64,000 nt of DNA from Impatiens glandulifera (taxonomy: Eukaryota; Streptophyta; Magnoliopsida; Ericales; Balsaminaceae): NCBI RefSeq assembly GCF_907164915.1, contig NC_061862.1, forward strand, positions 65,288,228 to 65,352,227, in the 5' to 3' direction. A model generated the notes under the pieces. The model made no database searches, was not told the DNA's origin, and was given only the letters and a program-made list of their open reading frames with translations. Every line of letters starts with the position of its first letter. Position 1 is the stretch's first letter. Below, one piece after another: positions 56,150-64,000 of this stretch. The translations under genes and the position numbers were made by a program.

Positions 56150-56800
56150 TCTCTAATCCAAAAATCTATTTTCAAACTCATTTTAATGTAAATGTCACAT
56201 CAAACCGTAATTCTCTTTCAACCGAAAAACTCATCCTCAAACCTAAAAGAATATTCTTATAATATTATTCTTTACATCAACTTTTATAACTTTTTAATAT
56301 CACACCGTATATTTTAAAATGTTATAAATTACACCAAATATTTTAATATCACCCAATTATTTTTATTTTTTATAATTATATATAACACAATTTTTATAAT
56401 TATATTTGTAATTTTTATATAATTATATATATATATTAAAGTAAAATATATATTTTTTTTAACATTATTATAATATTTGTTTGAATGTTTGTTATAATTT
56501 TTTAAAGATTATTATAAATTTGAACATTATTATAAATTTATGTTATATAAAAAATATTATATAAAAAAAATAATTTATATAAATAAATAAATTAAAATAA
56601 TAAATTATATAAATAAATTTAGTGTATAAAATATACATAAATTAAATTTAGGGGTTGAATTAAAAAAGAAAAGTTTTGAGAATATGGACATTGCATTTAC
56701 AAGAGAGAAAACGATGTTTGAGTTTGCAATTGCGCGTCGGTTGAAAGAAAAATGTGTTTTAGGTTAAAGTATGGGCTTGGTTGAAGTTGCCCTAAAATAA
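56150..56800. mobile_element. Possible inverted-end element
   Basis: Left CATCTCTAATCC..TTCAAACTCA..TTCTCTTTCAACCG and right, in reverse, GGCAACTTCAACC..TTTCTTTCAACCG..CAAACTCAAAC share motifs in inverted order around an AT-rich core. The match is loose, so this is tentative. Confidence 0.3.
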
Positions 56801-57689
56801 TTCAAACACCACTAATGTGGCTACTAATCTATTTATTTGGGAAGTTCTTCCTAAACTAAGAAATTCCCCAGTAAAGCAGCTAGTATCAGGTAAACTATTG
56901 ACCAAAGTAAAAAAGAAAAAAATGATAAAAAGAAATTTGGCATGGTGCTCACACCAACCCATTAAAAAAGGAATGAAGAAACTGTCCATGACTTAATGCC
57001 ACCTCCAACTCCTTGTATGTTCAGAATATGCTCTTAATGAGAAAAAAACACATTATTCAAATAAATATAAAATGCTACGTATACTGTATGATTCCACAAC
57101 TAAAAATTAATTATATACTTTTATTTTTATTTTAAACTTGTAATATTCAATAATTAATTTATTAAATTTTGTTAGATAATTTAATAATTAATATACTCTA
57201 TATTAAATTTTATTTTAAATTATTTAATATTAGAATCAATTAAATAATTTAATTTATAATTTATAATAAATTAATAATTGGTATCACTGTATTGAATATT
57301 AAAGTAAGAAAAATGAATTATTATATATATATAATATTATTTTAATTATATATTTAAATCTATTAGATTTATAATTATAAATATCATATATATAAAATAT
57401 CTTTCCTAATATGTAATTATATATTATACATTTTTATATTAATAAATATAAAACAAAACTTTTCTAAAATATAAATTTATTTAAATAATAATTATATATT
57501 TTAAATATGACTTTGAATTATTTGAATTAAATAATTAGATTTTATTAGATAATTAATAATGTGTAATTATATAGAATTAGTCTATAATTTTTTGTGTTAA
57601 TAATAAAAAAATTATTTAAATTTGGACTACATTTTTCTCTCATATTTCTTTGAAATTCATTTATCATTTATTATTTTGTTTTTTTACAT
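56801..57689. other. AT-rich intergenic, no gene
   Basis: No coding segment or clear repeat. Confidence 0.5.
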
Positions 57690-58747
57690 TGAAGTTTGTA
57701 ACCCTCGGCAATTCCGCACACGTAGCTTAGCACATATTCAGATGACACGTGACAATACGAGGGTGGGTTCCGGAATGACTCGATGTTCGATGCGTTTCAA
57801 TCTTAGTTTGCATGTCAAACATTTTTAAAAGAAAACATTATTTAAAAGATTTTCGAAAATACCTGAAAGCTTTAAAAATTAATCCTATGAAAATAATTAA
57901 TTTTATTCAAATTATCTAGGGATCAAAATAATAATTTAATTAAAATCCGATTTAAATTAGTCAAACATAACTAATTTAAATGATTATTTATTTAAAAATA
58001 GAGTCGTCAAATAATTTTAGAAAAATCAGTAAAATGTATGGGTATAAATGTACTTTATATTAGAGTTTCTATAAGGGGTTCGGTTTTTAGTTACGCTCGA
58101 GAAAGAGTTTTAGCGCTATGTACTCCACGCCCGTCAAATGACTTTTTATTTTAAATAAAAGTCTGGTTATTACAAGATTTATTTATAAGATTTATTTTCT
58201 TTAATTAGTAGTCCAGGGTTCCTAAACAAGGATAAGTTTATATTACATAAATAATTGTATAAAATTATTTAGAAGAGCGTACCTACGATTACGTTGATAT
58301 AAGATTACGTATAACACCTGAAACATATCAGAAAAGTGTTAGAATTTAAAAATAAATTCCAAACGGGGCCAAGCCAAAATATTTGTTTAGGAAATATCTC
58401 GAAAATATTTAAATATCATTTTTTGACCTTTCGGGATTATTTGAAAATGGGTTGGGGTTCCAAAATTATAAAAATAATTTTGGATTTTGAAAAGTGAAAC
58501 CAAACAGGCCTTAGGACCGGAGCCCTAGGGCTTGGGTCCATTTTTGCCAATTTGGACTCGGACGGGCTCGGTCTAGACCAAGTGGTATGGATAAGGGCTC
58601 GGGAGCATGGGTCCTTAGATTCGGAGGGCTCGATCCTAAGTTCGGGAGGCTCGTTCTCAAACTCAGACTACTCGGTCCTAAGTCTAAGAGGTTTGGTCAT
58701 AGGCTAAGTTTACCGGTCTGGTTCTTCAGTCCTAGGTTAATGGGGGC
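57690..58747. mobile_element. Relic of a large LTR retrotransposon (non-coding)
   Basis: Less AT-rich blocks such as GTAACCCTCGGCAATTCCGC, GACGGGCTCGG, GGGGTTCGGTTTTTAGTTAC and CTCCACGCCCGTCAAATG resemble the non-coding parts of plant Tat/Ogre-type gypsy elements. No coding domain survives. It runs directly into a minisatellite, as is common in such elements. Confidence 0.33.
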
Positions 58748-58990
58748 CCCGGTCCTAGGTTAGAAAATTCGGTCGAATTTCTCGGTCCTAAGCTAAGAAC
58801 ATTGATCATCGGGTTCGGTTCTAACTCAAAAACATTGGTCATCAGTCTCGGTCCTAACTCAAGAACATCAGTCCTTGTTCTCGGTCCTATGTTAGTTTTC
58901 TTAGTCGGTGTTATCGGTCCCGACTAAGATCTTTGGTCCTCGTTCTCGGTCCCAAGCTAAGAACCTTAGTCATTTTCCTTGGTCCAAGAG
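58748..58990. repeat. 33-bp minisatellite
   Basis: The GGTCC landmark recurs at 58751, 58784, 58817, 58850, 58883, 58916, 58948 and 58981, that is every 33 bp with one step of 32. The consensus is close to TCTCGGTCCTAAGCTAAGAA plus CATTGGTCATCGT. Degenerate units extend back to about 58600. Confidence 0.9.
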
Positions 58991-59434
58991 AACCGAGTGT
59001 TTTTGAATTGGTCAAGAATTGTAGGTCTTATATCTTTTGATAGAGATCATGAAAGCATGATCTGTAAGTTGCAACTAGCTCATATGATTGTGGGGATTAA
59101 AAGCCCTAGCCCTAATCACGATCAATTGATCTCTACAAAAATCAATTTCTCCAAACCGTTTTTAGGTTAATATTTGAGATATTTTGAATTAAGTCATCTC
59201 ATGGCCTAATTCTTGTTTCAAAAATTTTGAAATGATTAACATAGTCGAACACAACCAAAATAAGAACATCATAACAGTTATGTAACAACTTTTGAAATCG
59301 AAATTCAAATATTTTTCTCAAAATTTCAGTTGGATCAAACATGATCGGGATGTTGATATTATGATTTTGAAATCATCCTAACATGTTTACAAACATGTTA
59401 GGCAGCTAATTGAACCAAAATTCTAGCTTAAGTG
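58991..59434. other. Intergenic, no gene recognised
   Basis: One short frame (58979-59170) continues out of the minisatellite. Nothing recognisable. Confidence 0.45.
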
Positions 59435-59736
59435 TGTTGAGAAAAGATCTAATCTAAACACACAATAAAAGAATATGTAAAGATAAAGTGGTAAAGAATA
59501 ATAAAGAATACAAGACATAACGAGGTTCGGTCAACAATGCCTACATCCTCGGGGAGTCGTCCATACTATTGATTTTTCATGGAATAATGGTCCAAATAAC
59601 TCTAAGTTACAATGTCTATATTTATAGGAGTACATTAAAAGCCAAAAAGATTAAACTAATACTCATAATCCCAATAAAAGCTTAAAGCCCATTATAATAT
59701 ATAAACTTTAATAAAATATGAGCCTAAAACCCAACA
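59435..59736 (-). repeat. Copia-type LTR, minus orientation
   Basis: On the minus strand the sequence starts TGTTGGGTTTTAGG and ends CTTTTCTCAACA, a TGTTG..CAACA LTR of 302 bp with a TATAAATATA-like promoter word near 59620. Just upstream on that strand is CAAGGTGGAGATTG, the usual copia polypurine tract context. No second LTR was found in the window, so the element is partial or its partner is diverged. Confidence 0.6.
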
Positions 59737-62300
59737 ATCTCCACCTTGGGTGAATACCACAATTATTGAGATGTGATTAATAAATTACAAATTCAACAAT
59801 CTCCACATTGACTAATTTCTTGTCCGTTAGGAAATACACGAGCCGTACCCATCAATCTCTACCTTGACAAAAGTCAAGCCATCAAGAAATAAGTGGGTTC
59901 AACACTTCAATCTTCACATTTACTCGAGCCATTTATGAGATAACTTTTCGTACCTCCACTTACACTCAATAACCCTTAGAAGAATAACAATCTCCATCAT
60001 CATGTATATTGCGCTATCAAAAAGTTATGAGCCACACATCAATCTTCACTAATCGAGTCATTCACGAGATAAATCATTATACCTCCACTTCTGCTCAAAA
60101 AGCCCTTAGAAGATAAAATCATAGAATTTATAACACCAAATAAATTTGGGTAACCATGTTATTTCAACGACGAGAGACATTCAATAACTTTTCCCAATCT
60201 TTGTTCATACCCGTTGACATATGCAGAAACTAGAATTAATAATTCTTTATTATGTCAAAATAATCTTTATCCTTGTTTGCCACAAACTGAGTGTCTTATT
60301 TTTCAAGTCCAATAATCGACTGAAACCAAAATATCGATTAGACTCAAGACAAACTTTCATCGTCTACTTTTACAAAATCATATATCTATCGGAAACTATG
60401 GACACCCAAAACGAACTTTCATCGTCTACTTTCTCAAAATAAGATATCGATTGAAAGCAAGAAGATACTAGACGAACTTTAATCATCTACTTCATAACAA
60501 ATAAATTAGGTTATCACAACATCTTTTTTCTTAAGCTCAAGATCTAACAAAGTATTTGTCACCCATTTGCCTTGATTGTTGCACACTCAACCAACTTGAA
60601 CTTCATACATCTTTTTTGAACAAATTAACTTGCAATCTACTAGTTTTTTTAATTCAAAAACGACTAACAATTAAAGAAAATTATTTCAAAATTACTATCT
60701 CTCTTCAATTGCCTTCACCAATGCTTCAAATGATCATATATAGTTTCTATAAAAGAAATCAAATATCCTTCCATTTGAATTGATCGAACCTTTCATGTAG
60801 CCTCTTTTTCATGACTATGAATCCCATTCAAGGTCTCAATCATCTCCTCAATAAGATGACAAAACAATAATCTCATTTATCTAAACTATGATTCACAATG
60901 CATAGAAAATTAAGATAGTAACAAATCATTACCTTTGAATTTACTGAATCTCCCATCTAGCCCCTTTTTTATGATTAAAAATCTCACTCAAGATCTTATT
61001 TATCTTCTCACATTAGAAGATAATGCAATGAATTATTCTTGGTTTGTTTAAGAGTTGCTCTCAAGATGTCTCCACCTCAACTTATAAGTGTCTTTAACTA
61101 GTCTTCCACTTCATGTTCTTTCATTCATATTATGTCTTAACTGAAATTGTGTCAATCCTTAATTACCCACCAACTCAATGCAATCTTGCAATTTGTCCTA
61201 AAGGATTACCTTATCAACATGTCGAAAATGTTGTCATCGGTAAACACCATTTTGATAACAACTTTTCATACTCAATCATGTTTTCGTCAAGTGTAAACTG
61301 TAAAGCACATAATCTCACCATCATCTTCATCTTGATTAGCTCTTCCAATAAGATAAAAGGTCATAACCAAAAAGATACAAAATTTTTGGTCACAAACAAC
61401 TCCAATAAAACTCAAATTAGGTAGAAACTTTAATCCCCATAAAATCAAACTTCGAGACGAACCTTGATCCGACTGTTAAAAATATAGAGGAACGAGTTAC
61501 CAATCTCTCGACAAAATCTCGGCTCAATCGGACTCAGTTTGAATCTTCAGTCGTCAGTTTAATAAACCCTACGCGATTATAGGAGAAAATTTGCTGCTAG
61601 ATTTTCTCTCTCTGCTTCTCTTTTAATTTTGATTTCTTCAATAATCATTTTCCAAAGAAAAATCTCTCCAAACTCATTTTAGTCGAGAATTTCTTAAAGT
61701 CAAGGCCCTCGACATAGTGAAATAATGTCACTCATGTATTCCAAGACAACAATCAGTTATAATAAAACCTCCAAATAATTTTCAACACGCATGAAGATGT
61801 ATCGTTTGTTCTCCATATTCTTCTAGACAAATCATGCATAGAAAGAATCTAACAAACATTGTATATGATTAGTGCACAATCAACTCATACCTTAGAAATT
61901 ATCTTTTTGTTAGAACTTTTAAGGCATCAACACCCACTTGACAACTTTGCATTAGCACTTACTAGAGATTGCCAAATAAACTAACTCACGAGGCTTGCTG
62001 CAAATCCAAATCCAGTCCTTATGCACACATATCAAAACCACACTCTTGCAAACAAACATTAAAGCCACCTACTTTAATCAGAAAACCCGTTACATGTTGC
62101 ATAAACTATATTCCACAATCTGCAACATCGAATAACCACTCCACCTTCTTTTTCAACTCTAATTTTCAATCTTCATATTGACGAATATCAAATCTCTTAG
62201 AAGATAAATCACAAATCTCCATCTTTGAGAAATTCAAGTCCAATAAGTCTCAATATAAATCCAAGATCAAAGAAAACAAATATTTAAGAACTTGATTAAA
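59737..62300 (-). mobile_element. Repetitive non-coding interior behind the copia-type LTR
   Basis: No transposon protein is visible. Instead there are diverged modules: CAATCTTCAC..CGAG(C/T)CATT..GAGATAA..CCTCCACTT recurs about 120 bp apart (near 59908 and 60030). A phrase like CGAACTTTCATCGTCTACTT recurs at about 60350, 60411 and 60473. 61440-61720 resembles leader or LTR sequence of another element (TGTTAAAAATATAGAGGAAC). Probably a non-autonomous element or nested relics. Confidence 0.38.
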
Positions 62301-62459
62301 ATCAAACAAGACTTTACTTATGAAAATTGGAATCAAATTGATCTTAAACCTGTTTTGTGAAATCAAACGAGACTTAAAAAAAAGTCTTAGTTGAAAAAGT
62401 CTTAGTTGTTGACCGCTTCAAAGATTCTTGGCTTATTCTCTCTATATATTATATTATAT

Positions 62460-62700
62460 CATTATATAATATCTATATATATGGGGGAGAATGTCAATTT
62501 TGTTTACAAAGTTGGAGCGATGTGTCAATTTTATTTACAAAGTCGCAAAATTCTATTTTATATATAGAGTTGTCAAAATGTGTCAAAATAAATAAAATAA
62601 CGGAAGCCATTTAACGAGGTTAAATTTGTATCCATATGGCATCCACGTATTTATTTTTTATATTTTTTTTAGTTTTTTTTTATTTCAAATGAACCTAAGT
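62460..62700. repeat. Short direct repeat near a possible element end
   Basis: ATGTCAATTTTGTTTACAAA and GTGTCAATTTTATTTACAAA follow each other at a spacing of about 31 bp after GGGGGAGA. This could be the end of a MULE-type element, but no partner was found. Confidence 0.3.
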
Positions 62701-62912
62701 CAGTAAATAAATAAATAAAATTCAATCTTTTTTTATAGACCTAACTTACTCAATTCATCTCCATTCCTCAGTAGTCACCTCTCCCATTCCTCATCAGCCG
62801 ACGTCGCCGACCTCTTCACCAACAGTCCCTGTCGCCGCCCTCTTCACCAGCATTCCCCGTTGCCACCCTCTTCATAACAACCGTCGTAAAAATTCTCTAC
62901 CGCAACCCTAAC

Positions 62913-63026
62913 ATGGACGAATTAAAGACTAAAGTGGAGGAACTTAAGATGGAGATTCATATATTGAAAACTGTGAATCACTTCTTAAAGATGAATTATC
63001 ATTTTATTTTGTATTGTAAGAATTGA
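62913..63026 (+). other. Small coiled-coil ORF (37 aa)
   Basis: An ATG follows a CT- and CCG-rich stretch (62760-62900, resembling a plant leader or N-terminal coding sequence). It encodes MDELKTKVEELKMEIHILKT and continues for 17 residues. The Leu/Ile spacing fits a short coiled coil. It could be a first exon of a gene running right, a captured fragment, or chance. Unrecognised. Confidence 0.2.
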
Positions 63027-63813
63027 TTATCTATTATGAAAGACCTATGTTGAAGTATTATGTAAGCATTGTCTCTTTATCCTCATTTCAGAACAACTAA
63101 TTGAAATGCAGAAGATTTATGTATGTTTGAATCCCTATAGAGACCAAAACTCTAGTGCAGGCAGATTTATGTGTTCCTATTATGTGACTTGATCTCTCGA
63201 ATTATGAAGTTTTCTAATAGCACTTGGATTTGTGGTCAAGATTAGTTAGAGAATGGTAATTGAGTTGGTGGACAATTTTTCTGGCAATAATTATTTTCAC
63301 CATACACATCTGCTGAAAATGTACTGTCTTTAAGCATTTCAAAAAACACCAATTCCAAGTCCTAAAAACTTTGCAAAAATAAAATTGAGTCTAATATATA
63401 GTTTTCTCCTTTTAAGTTGGTTGTTGGCTTTTTAGTCAGTGATGCCAAGTCCTAACTTTGCTCTACCTTCTGCATATATTTTCGGTTCTATGGATTTTCC
63501 TTAAATGAATCATTTTATCAAGAAATCTAATATCTAGTTTTATTTTTTATGATCCCTTTTCATTTTTCTAGCCTCAATAACCTCATGCTGGAGTTGCAAT
63601 AAGAGCATAAGTTCTAGTTGAGGATATCTTTAATATTGTCATTCTAATATATTAAAGATATTAGGTGATATGTGGGAACCTTTCTTGTGTTGCTTTTTGT
63701 AACCTAGAATTTCCTTAACTTAAAGTTCATTTATGCAGCTTAGTTTCCAGCCTAATATTTAAACCTGAAATGAAATATGTTATTCAAAAATAGAAAATTT
63801 TGAACCTGAAATT
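63027..63813. other. No gene recognised at right edge
   Basis: Moderately AT-rich, intron-like sequence with stops in all frames. If 62913-63026 is an exon this would be its intron, but no further exon is evident. Confidence 0.35.
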
Positions 63814-63814
63814 A

Positions 63815-63950
63815 AACTACCAAAATAGTATAACTAAAAATACCAAATTCAAACAAAACTATCAATATAGTATAACCAAGAAATACTAAATTCAAACAAA
63901 ACTATCAAAATTGTATAACCAAAAAATACTAAATTCAAACAAAACCACCA
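63815..63950. repeat. 43-bp tandem repeat
   Basis: Three full units and a partial one, starting at 63815, 63857, 63900 and 63943. The consensus contains AACTATCAAAATAGTATAAC and AAAAAATACTAAATTCAAAC. The last two full units differ at only a few bases. Confidence 0.88.
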
Positions 63951-64000
63951 AATAGGCTTCTCCGAAAGTTGAGTTCACAATAAGAATTTTTTTAACCAAG

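Overview
This window is nuclear DNA from a eudicot plant. It is very AT-rich, its genes have many introns, and the three intact genes are closest to Arabidopsis-type families. I cannot name the species. All three intact genes lie on the minus strand: a Qb-SNARE of the VTI11 type (10446-14120, 5 coding exons, 221 aa), an ARF guanine-nucleotide exchange factor of the GNL1 type (16023-21368, 3 coding exons, 1441 aa) and a SnRK1 alpha (KIN10/KIN11) kinase (46371-51908, 10 coding exons, 515 aa). Exon joins were worked out by hand from GT/GC..AG sites and reading phase. All three lengths match the families, and all three genes appear to have an intron in the 5' UTR. VTI11 and GNL1 both act in endomembrane traffic; SnRK1 is the energy-sensor kinase. 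Nothing suggests co-regulation.

The rest is dense mobile-element territory. From left to right: a hAT deletion derivative with perfect 8-bp target duplications and a recognisable broken transposase (1.4-2.8 kb); small MITEs (3.6-9.4 kb); a SINE-like insertion in a VTI11 intron (11.0 kb); a nearly palindromic long-TIR element directly upstream of GNL1 (22.4-23.25 kb); a Mutator-like (MULE) element carrying a broken coiled-coil coding fragment (23.4-24.4 kb); a satellite with higher-order structure (24.8-26.0 kb); SINE copies and AT microsatellites (26.8-29.4 kb); two more long-inverted-repeat elements (30.2-32.5 kb); and a short gypsy-type element with two LTRs, a PBS, and only gag and protease remnants (33.7-36.2 kb).

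The most unusual block is 39.2-43.0 kb. It holds four copies of a GC/CpG-rich module in alternating orientation, built on CGCGAAG words and a 21-bp tandem unit. Two copies form the long terminal inverted repeats of a complete 1.8-kb element with a 9-bp target duplication. Each module looks like a small transcription unit: TATA-like box, pyrimidine-rich leader, and an ORF with 7-residue repeats. This is the best candidate here for an undescribed system.

Right of SnRK1 are further MITEs, a relic of a large retrotransposon containing a clean 33-bp minisatellite (58.75-58.99 kb), a copia-type LTR on the minus strand (59.4-59.7 kb) with repetitive non-coding sequence behind it, and a 43-bp tandem repeat at the window edge. 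A 198-bp Helitron lies at 44.1 kb. The remaining long stretches are AT-rich sequence in which I see no gene.
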